DNA of 64,000 nucleotides, taken from assembly GCF_002250055.1 (NCBI RefSeq), contig NZ_CP018866.1:1418501-1482500 (forward strand). Reading direction: 5' to 3'. This document shows positions 43,291 to 51,470 of this stretch, one piece after another. Positions within the stretch are counted from its first letter, which is position 1. Each line of letters starts with the position of its first letter. The stretch comes from Sutcliffiella cohnii (GTDB lineage Bacteria; Bacillota; Bacilli; Bacillales; Bacillaceae_I). Position numbers and translations under genes: made by a program. The notes under the pieces were generated by a model, which was given only the letters and a program-made list of their open reading frames with translations, was not told the origin of the DNA and made no database searches.

Positions 43291-43419
43291 ATGGCTCAAC
43301 TAACAAATGTCGAGGAAGTAGAATTAGAAATCTTTGAAGTAGAAGAAGCGACGGTAATGGAGGAAATGGGGGCATCCATTGGGAAACTGGGTTGTTGTTC
43401 ATCAATCATTATTAGATAA
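43291..43419 (+). CDS. thiopeptide precursor 2
   Basis: This 42-residue peptide begins MAQLTNVEEVELEIFEVEEA and has core SIGKLGCCSSIIIR. AAAGGAGGTG precedes the ATG, which is preferred over a far upstream frame start. The leader ends EEMGA|S, matching the EIMGA|S junction of thiocillin precursor TclE. Ser1 and Ser10 are at the distance that gives a 26-membered ring in nosiheptide- and thiocillin-type peptides, while Cys7-Cys8 should become a bis-thiazole. Confidence 0.9.
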   Translation: MAQLTNVEEVELEIFEVEEATVMEEMGASIGKLGCCSSIIIR

Positions 43420-43471
43420 TTATGCATTTGATAATTAATGCAATAACAAACTATTAAAGGAGGAATGAAAA

Positions 43472-43600
43472 ATGAATATGGAACAAAACATGGAGGAAGT
43501 AGAATTAGAAATATTTGAAGTAGAAGAAGCAACCGTAATGGAGGAAATGGGGGCATCCATTGGGAAACTGGGTTGTTGTTCATCGATCATTATTAGATAA
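43472..43600 (+). CDS. thiopeptide precursor 3 (core identical to 2)
   Basis: This 42-residue peptide begins MNMEQNMEEVELEIFEVEEA, with AAAGGAGG upstream. The core SIGKLGCCSSIIIR is identical to copies 2 and 4, and only the first residues differ. It starts exactly 181 bases after precursor 2, so the copies arose by tandem duplication. Confidence 0.9.
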   Translation: MNMEQNMEEVELEIFEVEEATVMEEMGASIGKLGCCSSIIIR

Positions 43601-43652
43601 TTATGCATTTGATAATTAATGCAATTACAAACTATCAAAGGAGGAATAAAAA

Positions 43653-43781
43653 ATGAATGTGGAACAAAGCATGGAGGAAGTAGAATTAGAAATTTTTGAA
43701 GTAGAAGAAGCAACGGTAATGGAGGAAATGGGAGCATCGATTGGAAAACTGGGTTGTTGTTCATCCATTATTATCCGTTAA
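43653..43781 (+). CDS. thiopeptide precursor 4 (core identical to 2 and 3)
   Basis: This 42-residue peptide begins MNVEQSMEEVELEIFEVEEA, with the same core SIGKLGCCSSIIIR. It starts 181 bases after precursor 3. The final codons use different synonymous triplets from copies 2 and 3, so the protein sequence is kept while DNA drifts, which suggests selection on the core. Confidence 0.9.
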   Translation: MNVEQSMEEVELEIFEVEEATVMEEMGASIGKLGCCSSIIIR

Positions 43782-43847
43782 GATGTTGTTCGTATTAGAA
43801 CAACTGGAATCATTTGTCTAATTCACATCATAAGAAATAAACAGATG

Positions 43848-43873
43848 ATAGAGGTTCCTAAAGGGACCTCTAT
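43848..43873 (+). terminator. hairpin between precursors and MATE gene
   Basis: ATAGAGGTTCC (43848-43858) pairs with GGGACCTCTAT (43863-43873) with one G-T pair and a 4-base loop. The T-tail is poor, so partial read-through into the transporter gene is likely. This would let precursors be made in excess. Confidence 0.6.
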
Positions 43874-43900
43874 TACACTATAAGGAGGTAGAAGCAGGAC

Positions 43901-45313
43901 ATGGTCGATATTACAGATGATAAAGTATGGAAAAATATGTTTAAATTTTCGTTGCCACTAATAGGAATTGGCGTTGTGGGTTTTTTATTAGTTCTAATTG
44001 ACCTTTTTTGGTTAACACGTCTGCTTCCAGGTGTGGAAGTGATTAGTTCTTTTCGAGTTTCTATGGCAAGTGTAAGTTTTATAGAAAGTATTATTGTTGG
44101 AGTTGTTACAGGAGTCGGAGTACTGTTTACTCAATATTATGGTGCAAAGAAATATAAAGAAGCGCAGGATATATTCAATGGAGGAATGATAAGCTTATTA
44201 GTATTTGGAGTAGTAGCTAGTATTATCGGTATATTATTACTACCGGTTATTGTGTCATTATTTGGTATCTCAAGTGAAGCGAAAGTATTATCGAAAGATT
44301 ATTTGCTTATTTTTTTCATTGGATATATCATTATCATTGTTCAAACGTATTTGTTTTATATGGCAAGGAATATGGGGAACTCCCTTTCTGTTCTTAAAGG
44401 GTTAATATTTATGGTGCTCCTGAATACAGTGTTCACGCCACTATTAATCTATTTATTTGAATTTCTAGGTTGGGGAGGTATGAAGGGAGCAGCTTCTTCA
44501 ACTGTACTCTCACATCTATTAGGTGGGATTTATATGTTCTACCTATTTAGAAAAATGTTTCATACATACGATATTAAGATACAACTGCTTAGTTGGAAGA
44601 AAATGAATAAGGCATTAATGAAAAAATCAATCCCTCAAGCAATTGCCCAAACGATTAACAGCATCTCATTTAATTTATCAATGTTTTTAGTTATTATTGT
44701 TTTGTCATATTACGATGATACTATTTTCATCGCCATTACTTCTGGTCTTTATGTTATCTATATTTTTAACCAAGTAATACTAAATTTCGCCACAGGTCTA
44801 ATTCCTTTTATCGGACAAAACATCGGAGCGGGAAAATGGGAAAATATACGAAAAGTAATAAAGGTAACCTTCCTTTCAGTTGGCGCGATGTCTGTCTTTT
44901 CTGCTATCGTTATTTTCTTTACAAAACCATATGCGCTATATTTCATAACGAATGATCAGCAAATCATTTTATTAGCCTCGCAATTTTTAAATTATTACTT
45001 AATTCCATGGATATTAAGTATGTTAACGATGGTTGCAATTTTTACCGTTTCTGGTTCAGGTGACTATAAAGGTTCCCTTTTATTAATCGTTTGGAATATG
45101 TACATTTCCGCCTTAATTCCGTTAATAGTTATTCCGAGACTACTATCTAATACAGAAGTAGGTGTATGGATAGCTTACTCCACCTCTGCTATATTAGCAT
45201 TTATATTTTCATACAGCTATCTATGGATTGGTAAATGGAAAAAGGTCGATCTTATTAACTACAACAGTGAACAACATGAAAAGCTAGGAGAAAAAGCATA
45301 TGATGCAGGGTAA
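43901..45313 (+). CDS. MATE-family efflux transporter, probable thiopeptide exporter
   Basis: This 470-residue protein has twelve hydrophobic helices in two related halves, beginning FKFSLPLIGIGVVGFLLVLI and with the typical loops YYGAKKYKEA and GQNIGAGKWENI. These are the first-half and second-half MATE signatures. The gene lies 27 bases after the precursor hairpin, preceded by TAAGGAGG. Position suggests export of the product and self-protection. MATE transporters usually use Na+ or H+ gradients. Confidence 0.9.
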   Translation: MVDITDDKVWKNMFKFSLPLIGIGVVGFLLVLIDLFWLTRLLPGVEVISSFRVSMASVSFIESIIVGVVTGVGVLFTQYYGAKKYKEAQDIFNGGMISLLVFGVVASIIGILLLPVIVSLFGISSEAKVLSKDYLLIFFIGYIIIIVQTYLFYMARNMGNSLSVLKGLIFMVLLNTVFTPLLIYLFEFLGWGGMKGAASSTVLSHLLGGIYMFYLFRKMFHTYDIKIQLLSWKKMNKALMKKSIPQAIAQTINSISFNLSMFLVIIVLSYYDDTIFIAITSGLYVIYIFNQVILNFATGLIPFIGQNIGAGKWENIRKVIKVTFLSVGAMSVFSAIVIFFTKPYALYFITNDQQIILLASQFLNYYLIPWILSMLTMVAIFTVSGSGDYKGSLLLIVWNMYISALIPLIVIPRLLSNTEVGVWIAYSTSAILAFIFSYSYLWIGKWKKVDLINYNSEQHEKLGEKAYDAG

Positions 45314-45375
45314 AACATGGGATGTACCTGTTCCTTCGATAACAGAGAAGTAATGAAGAAAAGCATGAATATGAA

Positions 45376-45402
45376 CGAAGGGACCATATTTCTGTCCCTT
45401 CG
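45376..45402. repeat. hairpin between convergent MATE and EAL genes
   Basis: CGAAGGGAC (45376-45384) pairs with GTCCCTTCG (45394-45402). The left side GAACGAAGGGAC resembles the ends of the dispersed 85-bp repeat, so this may be a shortened copy acting as a terminator. Confidence 0.5.
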
Positions 45403-45407
45403 CCTGC

Positions 45408-46400
45408 TTAAACATATTTTAAAGGTTTTGGACTCGGTTTTCCAAAATAATAGCCTTGAAACAATTGATAACCGATATCTTTCAACCATTCAAAGTCTTC
45501 TTTATTTTCAATTCCTTCAGCTAATGGAATAGAACCTATTTCAAGAGCCTTCTTTAAAAACTTTTCTGCTACCCTTTGCTTTTCCACTGTTTCGGCTACA
45601 CCTTGTACATATTTTAGGTCCAGTTTCATATAATGTGGCTTTAAATCAGCTAATAGATTAATCGTACTATATCCTTCTCCAACGTCATCTAAAGCGTATT
45701 GAAACCCTTTTTCTTTATAGAAAGTTAAAATGGACTTTAAATGATCAATATCATCTACTTTTTCCGTTTCTACTACTTCAAATACAAATTTGGAAGGGTT
45801 CAATCCTAAACTGTTCGCTAGATTTACTGTTGATTTCAAACAATATTCTGGAGAATAAATAGAAGTAGGTATAAAGTTAATAAACACCTTTTCATCAACT
45901 GCTCTAGAAGCTTTTATCGCATTCAACCTACATACCCGGTCCAAAGCATAAAGTCTTCCTCTTTCTTTTGCTGCACGAAATATATTACTTGGGGAAACAA
46001 TTTTACCTTCTTCATCGCGGAACCTTGCTAACATTTCATATGCAAATATCTCTTTTTTTGCTGTAATAATTGGTTGAAAGAAAAAGGTAATGAGCTCGTT
46101 TTTGATGACATCATCAATCCACTGTTGCTCAAAAATAGCTTCGGCTTCATGGAAACTTTTCCAATTTTGTTCTGATTCTATCCGAAAATAAATATCTCTT
46201 TGGTCCATCATATCTTTACTAAAATCGAAAAGCTCCTTTAAAACAGTTTCTTTTATTTTCCATGTATTATTATTCTGGTCGATAGAAGAATGATGATTTT
46301 CTAAATAGCTAGTAATTCTCTCCAATATTTTTGAGTTATATTGTCCTTCCATTTTCACCTCAAAATAGATTTCTCCTATCACACAACTTTGACAACCCAC
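45408..46400 (-). CDS. EAL-domain cyclic-di-GMP phosphodiesterase
   Basis: This 330-residue protein with a GTG start and AGGAGG upstream begins MGCQSCVIGEIYFEVKMEGQ. An N-terminal helical region of about 95 residues precedes an EAL domain with YEMLAR (in place of EAL), FINFIPTS, FEVVETEKV, ALDDVGEGYST, MKLDLKYVQ and AEGIENKEDF..FQGYYFGKP. The metal and catalytic Glu, Asn, Asp-Asp, Lys and Glu residues are present, so hydrolysis of c-di-GMP is likely. No membrane segment is seen. It sits directly behind a decayed diguanylate cyclase gene, which it was once paired with. Confidence 0.9.
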   Translation of the reverse strand: MGCQSCVIGEIYFEVKMEGQYNSKILERITSYLENHHSSIDQNNNTWKIKETVLKELFDFSKDMMDQRDIYFRIESEQNWKSFHEAEAIFEQQWIDDVIKNELITFFFQPIITAKKEIFAYEMLARFRDEEGKIVSPSNIFRAAKERGRLYALDRVCRLNAIKASRAVDEKVFINFIPTSIYSPEYCLKSTVNLANSLGLNPSKFVFEVVETEKVDDIDHLKSILTFYKEKGFQYALDDVGEGYSTINLLADLKPHYMKLDLKYVQGVAETVEKQRVAEKFLKKALEIGSIPLAEGIENKEDFEWLKDIGYQLFQGYYFGKPSPKPLKYV

Positions 46401-46411
46401 ACTGTTTCCTC

Positions 46412-46660
46412 CTACTCTTCTACAACCACACGATTCTTCCCGGTAAACTACCCTTTTAAAAAGGGGCTCAATTTTGAAAAAGAATGCTAGTATTTTAATA
46501 GCCCGGTGTTAACTGTTCAAACAATTAAAATAAGACCTAATCATACTGTATTTTCATATATATTTTAAAGCTTTTATTAGTAAATAGTATAGCAAATTCT
46601 TCCTCACCATAGCGGGCTAATAATCGCAACATTAATTCGTTTTCATCTGTTATGTTATTA
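46412..46660 (-). pseudogene. decayed GGDEF diguanylate cyclase upstream of the EAL gene
   Basis: The reverse strand retains ENELMLRLLARYGEEEFAIL (the GGEEF active-site region, with one Gly changed to Glu) near 46580-46650. Out of frame, it also keeps the domain terminus TGKNRVVVEE followed by a stop at 46412-46414. The stretch between is shortened and frame-shifted. The end of this gene lies 12 bases before the EAL start, so GGDEF and EAL once formed an operon. Confidence 0.75.
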
Positions 46661-46796
46661 GTATGTAGATTTGCCATATTGGAAAGTTTTTCGCTTAAAC
46701 TAATGAGAAGTTTGAGAAGGAAGGAATTTAGTGCAAGAGTACAGAATTAAACCTATACTTTGTTACTTTAATGAGAATTAATCTAGGGGGTATTAA

Positions 46797-47224
46797 ATGA
46801 TGAATAAAAATAAAATAAAAAAATAAACTGGGGTATTTTCATACTCTTATTATTTGTAGGAGTTGTCACAGCAATTCTCACACTCTATGATTTAAATACT
46901 AGACCACACACTACTTTTGGTGAGGAGGCACAGTCTCGTATCGAATTGCGCTGGGGCTTACTACATACGATCATTTCAATTGCAATACTAGTCATTTCGA
47001 CTTCTTTAGCAATAGGGTGGAAACGTCTATTTCCTTTCAACGTACCTGTTGCTATAATAGTGGCTGGTTTTTGTTATGGATTATTTTTTCTTACATTCAC
47101 AGTTGGATGGGTTGGTATTTAAGGAATAATTGGTTTTTTTATTACTTTCTTAATTGGGATGGTGTTAATAATATCTTATTCGGTTTCCTATCTTATTAAG
47201 CGTAGCAAGACCATTAGAGGTTAA
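46797..47224 (+). pseudogene. membrane-protein gene broken by a poly-A frameshift and a stop
   Basis: An ATG at 46797 behind AGGGGG enters a stop after a run of seven A residues. With one more A the frame reads INWGIFILLLFVGVVTAILT and continues for about 100 residues with three helices. It then meets a TAA at 47120-47122 and carries on in the same frame (GIIGFFITFLIGMVLIISYS) to 47224. The intact product would be about 145 residues with four helices. No family was recognised. Confidence 0.7.
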
Positions 47225-47269
47225 GGGTGGAAGGGGGAAAGGAGCCGTCAAGGCTGAGATTCTAATGGA

Positions 47270-47358
47270 CAACGAGGAGACAGGGTTATTATTGTTCACA
47301 CATTTGCTTACAGAAATGTTAAAAAATGAGTGAATGACTTTCCTGTCCCTCCGTTCAC
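47270..47358. repeat. dispersed 85-bp repeat, copy D
   Basis: It runs from CAACGAGGAGACAGG to CCTGTCCCTCCGTTCACTC, with CACACATTTGCTTACAGAAA in the middle. The 45 bases upstream (from 47230) also match those before copy E. Confidence 0.75.
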
Positions 47359-47359
47359 T

Positions 47360-49045
47360 CTAAACCTTTACTCTAGGATATAACCGTTTCTCCTTAGATT
47401 GCTCCTCTAATAATTTCTCCAAAACTTGCTGAATAGTTCTACTTTCTTCTGTTGCAAAGGCTTTATTTGCTAAGTTTCTTTCTTCTAATGGATCTTTCGT
47501 TAAGTTATACAGTTCGTATTCGTCTGGGACGGAACTATCCTTTCCATCCGAAAACTGAGGGTTGTCAAAGTAACGAGCATATTTCCAAATTTCTTTTTGG
47601 TTGTTTTCTCCTGTTTCTAACTTCGTAATTACTGCTTCAATATGATTCGGCTGAACGACTGATTCGTATGGCTGCCCAGTTACGGTTGTTTGATTTAGTC
47701 CTTTTGTAAAATCATCGTCTGTCATGAAATATAACGGCTCCTCAACTCTTGGACATTCTCTATTGCCTTTCACTAGCGATGATAAATCTCTACCAACGAA
47801 AGGACGTACTTCCGTATGTGATTTTGTAAGCTTTTTTTGTAGCACATCGACATCTAATCCAGCTAAACCTATTAAAGTAGGTAGTACGTCTACGTGACTA
47901 GTTAGTGCATCGGTAGTAGTTCTTTTCGAAAACAGTTTTGGGCTATGGATAATGAGTGGTACATGAATCGATTCTTCATACATGTTATACCATTTTTGAT
48001 ACAGACCACCGTGAGCTCCTAATAGTTCCCCATGGTCTGACGTAAATACCACAATTGTATCTTCATAAAAACAAGACTTTTGAAGTGCTTTAAAAACTTT
48101 TAGCATTTCTTGGTCTACCTTCTTTTGAAGACTATAGTACAACTGTCGATAAAATTGGTTGTTCACGATTGGTTGTAATGCTTTTGGGTAGGTGTCCCGG
48201 TAACTTGCATGCGCTGTTGGCTTCGTGTCTAACGTTTCGCGAGTAGTTGGTGCCGGTGGAATGGATGGAAGAGTTGGATCAACTTGAAAATGAAACGTAC
48301 GCTGGCGAGCAGTTACCACTCCATACAGGGCAATATCATGCGGATTTACTAACGAGCACATAATAAACCACGGTGTTTGGTCTTTTCCTTTAGAAGCTTT
48401 CTTCTCTAGAGATTGAATCAATTTCACCGTATCTGCAGCATATACTTCATCTCGTCCCGATAATCCGAAGCGTGCAGACGAAGCAGAATTACGTGGGATT
48501 GGTCCATGAGGTTCTGGTCCAATCCAACCGGAAAAACCGTAGGAATCTAGACGATTAGCTTTCTCGTAAAGAGATACCGCATCTTTCGTCGGTGAACCTG
48601 TTTTAGCACTATAACTAGCATAAGCATTGTGTGTACCTGGAATTAAAATATCCTCATCTGAAGCATGCCACTTCCCTTTCCAGAACGTTTCATACCCCGC
48701 AGCCCGAAAATAATGTCCCATCGTAGGCACGGAGTTCGGATCAAGCCAAAAAACATCCGGATCAAAAGAACCTTTAGCCGCCCCAGTCGTTTGTGTTACT
48801 CCGTGCAAGGAAGGATATTGCCCAGTATATAATGTAGTTCTACTCGGAGAGCAAGCTGTGCTTCCAGCGTAATGATTAACAAACTCCATTCCATTCTTCT
48901 TTAACAGCTCTTGTGTTACTAGATTTTCTTTACACCATCTCTTTAATCGTGCCGTCTCGTAAATTGACGGAAATCGTTGTTCATCGACCATTAATATAAG
49001 AATATTAGGTCGCTTACTATTTGTATTATCTCTTACTACACTCAT
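47360..49045 (-). CDS. sulfatase (arylsulfatase/choline-sulfatase-like)
   Basis: This 561-residue protein has the sulfatase metal-binding start NILILMVDEQR (residues 14-24) and the active-site ACSPSRTTLYTGQYP (64-78). Cys65 in C-x-P-x-R would be converted to formylglycine. FWKGKWHASDED, NPHDIALYG and VFTSDHGELLGAHG also match the family. There is no signal peptide, so it acts inside the cell. A formylglycine-generating enzyme is not encoded nearby. Substrate is unknown, and length and motifs are complete. Confidence 0.92.
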   Translation of the reverse strand: MSVVRDNTNSKRPNILILMVDEQRFPSIYETARLKRWCKENLVTQELLKKNGMEFVNHYAGSTACSPSRTTLYTGQYPSLHGVTQTTGAAKGSFDPDVFWLDPNSVPTMGHYFRAAGYETFWKGKWHASDEDILIPGTHNAYASYSAKTGSPTKDAVSLYEKANRLDSYGFSGWIGPEPHGPIPRNSASSARFGLSGRDEVYAADTVKLIQSLEKKASKGKDQTPWFIMCSLVNPHDIALYGVVTARQRTFHFQVDPTLPSIPPAPTTRETLDTKPTAHASYRDTYPKALQPIVNNQFYRQLYYSLQKKVDQEMLKVFKALQKSCFYEDTIVVFTSDHGELLGAHGGLYQKWYNMYEESIHVPLIIHSPKLFSKRTTTDALTSHVDVLPTLIGLAGLDVDVLQKKLTKSHTEVRPFVGRDLSSLVKGNRECPRVEEPLYFMTDDDFTKGLNQTTVTGQPYESVVQPNHIEAVITKLETGENNQKEIWKYARYFDNPQFSDGKDSSVPDEYELYNLTKDPLEERNLANKAFATEESRTIQQVLEKLLEEQSKEKRLYPRVKV

Positions 49046-49263
49046 TCCCTACACCCCTTCATAAAACGGTTCCTTCATTATATGTACCTATTTATAAAGA
49101 GTACGTAAATCGCTTCGAATCTTCACGGGGCAAGAGGTGGAAGGGGGGACAAGGAATCTACACAGATATTGGAAATTAAATAAAAGTTATAGTTAAAGAA
49201 AATCGATCTATCTCTTAGAGTATGTGGCTACATTAAGATAAAACATTTGCTAGTCTACTTTGG

Positions 49264-49374
49264 GGTACGAGGATTTCCGTTCCATCTGGTAAGACCGTAT
49301 ACATACAGGCGCACAAGCTGTATCAGAAGCTTGGCTACAGGGAAATTGGCAAAATAGACAAACGTGCAAATTAA
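49264..49374. pseudogene. chimeric relic: AAC(3) fragment joined to a GNAT C-terminus
   Basis: Bases 49264-49301 match 50703-50740 of the AAC(3) gene in 37 of 38 positions, in the same orientation. Directly afterwards the + strand encodes AHKLYQKLGYREIGKIDKRA and a stop at 49374. This is the classical C-terminal motif of GNAT acetyltransferases. The join of two unrelated gene ends points to illegitimate recombination and decay. Confidence 0.7.
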
Positions 49375-49450
49375 TAGACGTTATAACTCTAAAAAAATAT
49401 TCATTTGTAAACGTATTGTGGTATGCTTTACTCGATGAAGGAGGGGAATC

Positions 49451-50392
49451 ATGATTACAGCTTTTTTAGGCATCGGAATAGGATTCGGTTTAGCTGCACA
49501 AACAGCCGTAAATTCACAGTTGAGAAAATTTGTTGTTTCCCCCTATTTTGCTTCCATGGTTTCCTTTTTAGTAGGAACGATCTTTTTGGCTATTAGTACA
49601 TTAATAAGTGGTTCCTCTTTAGGTGTACCTCTATCCTTGTTTACAAGTGAACCGATTTGGATTTGGATTGGTGGTTTTTGTGGTGTCGTTTTTTTAACAA
49701 CAAATATACAGCTCTTTCCTAAAATAGGAAGTGTTCAAACGACTGTTATGCCGATATTAGGGATTATTGTGATGGGAATGTTTATCGATCATTTCGGCCT
49801 GTTTAATTCAATCGTACAGCCTTTCGGTATGAACCGAGTATTCGGTGTGGTTTTTGTATTATTAGGTATTTTCTTAGCTGTTGTATTACCAGAAATCAAA
49901 GCTAATCGTCAAGGATCAGATTCTACAGAGGAAAAACAGGTGAACCAATGGAAATGGCGTTTTATTGGAATTGGTGCAGGAATGTTAGTTTCTATACAAG
50001 CAGCTGTCAACGGACAGTTAGGTGTAGCTCTTCATTCTTCCTTTCATGCTGCCTTTGTCTCATTTTTAGTTGGTTTTATCACTTTATTATTGATAGTTGG
50101 ACTAAAGGAGCGAAGTTTTACCAAAATCAAGGAGCCTATTAAGCAATCAGCACCGTGGTGGGTATGGATTGGTGGAGTCATAGGTGGACTATATGTTTTA
50201 ATTAATGTTTATCTTGTAGGTCAAATAGGTACCGGACAAACAGTAGTTCTAGTGTTGTTCGGTCAAATTGCAGGTAGCCTTTTAGTGGCTCAATTTGGAT
50301 TATTCAAATCTATAAAAAATCAAATTGAATTAATTCAAGTAGTAGGACTCATTATTATGGTCATTGGTGTTTTTCTAATAAAAATGCTCTAA
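49451..50392 (+). CDS. YdcZ-type DMT transporter with two fused DUF606 units
   Basis: This 313-residue protein of about ten hydrophobic helices is built from two homologous halves, FLGIGIGFGLAAQTAVNSQL and FIGIGAGMLVSIQAAVNGQL, each followed by a SFLVG segment. This is the fused form of the DUF606/YdcZ family within drug/metabolite transporters. Substrate is unknown. GAAGGAGGGG precedes the ATG. Confidence 0.9.
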   Translation: MITAFLGIGIGFGLAAQTAVNSQLRKFVVSPYFASMVSFLVGTIFLAISTLISGSSLGVPLSLFTSEPIWIWIGGFCGVVFLTTNIQLFPKIGSVQTTVMPILGIIVMGMFIDHFGLFNSIVQPFGMNRVFGVVFVLLGIFLAVVLPEIKANRQGSDSTEEKQVNQWKWRFIGIGAGMLVSIQAAVNGQLGVALHSSFHAAFVSFLVGFITLLLIVGLKERSFTKIKEPIKQSAPWWVWIGGVIGGLYVLINVYLVGQIGTGQTVVLVLFGQIAGSLLVAQFGLFKSIKNQIELIQVVGLIIMVIGVFLIKML

Positions 50393-50412
50393 AAGGAAAT
50401 TGCATAAAAATA

Positions 50413-50455
50413 AAGCCCTGTTAGTAGATTGAAATATCGCTAACAGGGCTTATTG
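50413..50455. terminator. terminator between convergent ydcZ-like and aac(3) genes
   Basis: AAGCCCTGTTAG (50413-50424) and CTAACAGGGCTT (50440-50451) are perfect 12-base arms. A T-rich end is present on the + strand, and AT pairs on the other. Confidence 0.8.
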
Positions 50456-50521
50456 GTGACAAGTGTGATGATTGCTATTATCTCTGTTAATTTTTTGCAT
50501 TGCGCACCAATTTAGTAGAAT

Positions 50522-51265
50522 CTATGAAAATAATGTTGTATTCTCTTCTAGTAAAGGATATAACAAGTCTGTCATTTTTACTGTATCGCAAACCCTAACG
50601 GTGGCATCACCAAATTTACCTTTGTACATCGCATTATTATTTAGAAAAACATCTTCTACGCGACCGTATTTTTCAGAAGTGTGACCAATATGTCTTCGTT
50701 GTGGTACGACGATTTCCGTTCCATCTGGTAAGACCGTATAAAGCGTTTCGTGTTCTTCCGTCAGTCGACCTGGAATATCAAGCCACTCTTCCACTCCATG
50801 AATATACGTACATCTCCGTAAATCGACCCCTAACAACAAAATTGTTGCCTTGTGATCGAGTAATTTCCCCCAAACAGATTCCCTTGCGCATGGCGTATCA
50901 AATCTTTCATTTCCTGCAACAAATTCATGAGCTCCTTTTCCTAATGCAGCGACAGAATGCGTGGGATGCCAGGAGCGTACCACACCAGGCCGTTTCCGAA
51001 AGAGTTCAGTTAGTACACCAACACATGATGGGGACTCATCGACATAAAACCGTGGATTTTCCGCTTTAATATAGGACCATGTATGAGTAGGTAGAACCAA
51101 AAGGCCATTTTTCATATATTCCGATAAAGCATCAAGGACGGTATCTGCGCCACCTTGTACTTGTCCAATACTTTTCATCGACGAATGAACAAGTAATGTT
51201 CCATTTTCATCGATACCTAATTGTTTAAGAGACTCGATTAAGTCTTGTTTTGTATACATCTCCAT
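50522..51265 (-). CDS. AAC(3)-family aminoglycoside N-acetyltransferase
   Basis: This 247-residue protein has LLVHSSMKSIGQVQGGADTV near the start, the signature RSWHPTHSVAALGKGA, and ESVWGKLLDHKATILLLGVD. These are conserved in the AAC(3)/YokD family, which acetylates the 3-amino group of aminoglycosides or other amines with acetyl-CoA. It is close to the chromosomal YokD group rather than to plasmid resistance genes, so a resistance phenotype is not certain. The second ATG (51259) has better spacing to AAAGGTAG. Confidence 0.9.
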   Translation of the reverse strand: MEMYTKQDLIESLKQLGIDENGTLLVHSSMKSIGQVQGGADTVLDALSEYMKNGLLVLPTHTWSYIKAENPRFYVDESPSCVGVLTELFRKRPGVVRSWHPTHSVAALGKGAHEFVAGNERFDTPCARESVWGKLLDHKATILLLGVDLRRCTYIHGVEEWLDIPGRLTEEHETLYTVLPDGTEIVVPQRRHIGHTSEKYGRVEDVFLNNNAMYKGKFGDATVRVCDTVKMTDLLYPLLEENTTLFS

Positions 51266-51387
51266 CTACCTTTCTATTATTTCTCTATAGCACTAGAATA
51301 CCATATTAGTAGTGGGAGTCTAATTATCCTAGGGGGTGGACAAGGGGAGCCGTTAGGGGTAGCTGTCAATGTCGAGAATCTAATGGA

Positions 51388-51470
51388 GAACGAGGGGACA
51401 GGATTTGTTCACACATTCGCTTACAGAAATGTTAAAAAATTTGTGAACGACTTTCCTGTCCCATGTTCAC
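51388..51470. repeat. dispersed 85-bp repeat, copy E
   Basis: It runs from GAACGAGGGGACAGGA to TCCTGTCCCATGTTCAC with nearly perfect inverted ends. The preceding 50 bases (from about 51335, GGTGGACAAGGGGAGCCGTT) resemble those before copy D. Confidence 0.8.

Larger units (their letters stand above)
43291..43781 (+). repeat. 181-bp tandem repeat carrying precursors 2-4
   Basis: The units begin at 43291, 43472 and 43653, and the last lacks the spacer. The 52-base spacers at 43420-43471 and 43601-43652 are nearly identical. Each has a small palindrome TGCATT-N8-AATGCA and a ribosome binding site. Confidence 0.85.

Noticed and set aside
43296..43764. Two reverse-strand frames of 95 and 109 residues opposite the precursor genes
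   Set aside because: They are antisense shadows of the repeated precursors, with no ribosome binding site and repeated sequence that only mirrors the tandem units.
43291..43781. CRISPR-like regular repeat
   Set aside because: The 181-bp units are coding and nearly identical throughout. There are no short repeats separated by unique spacers.
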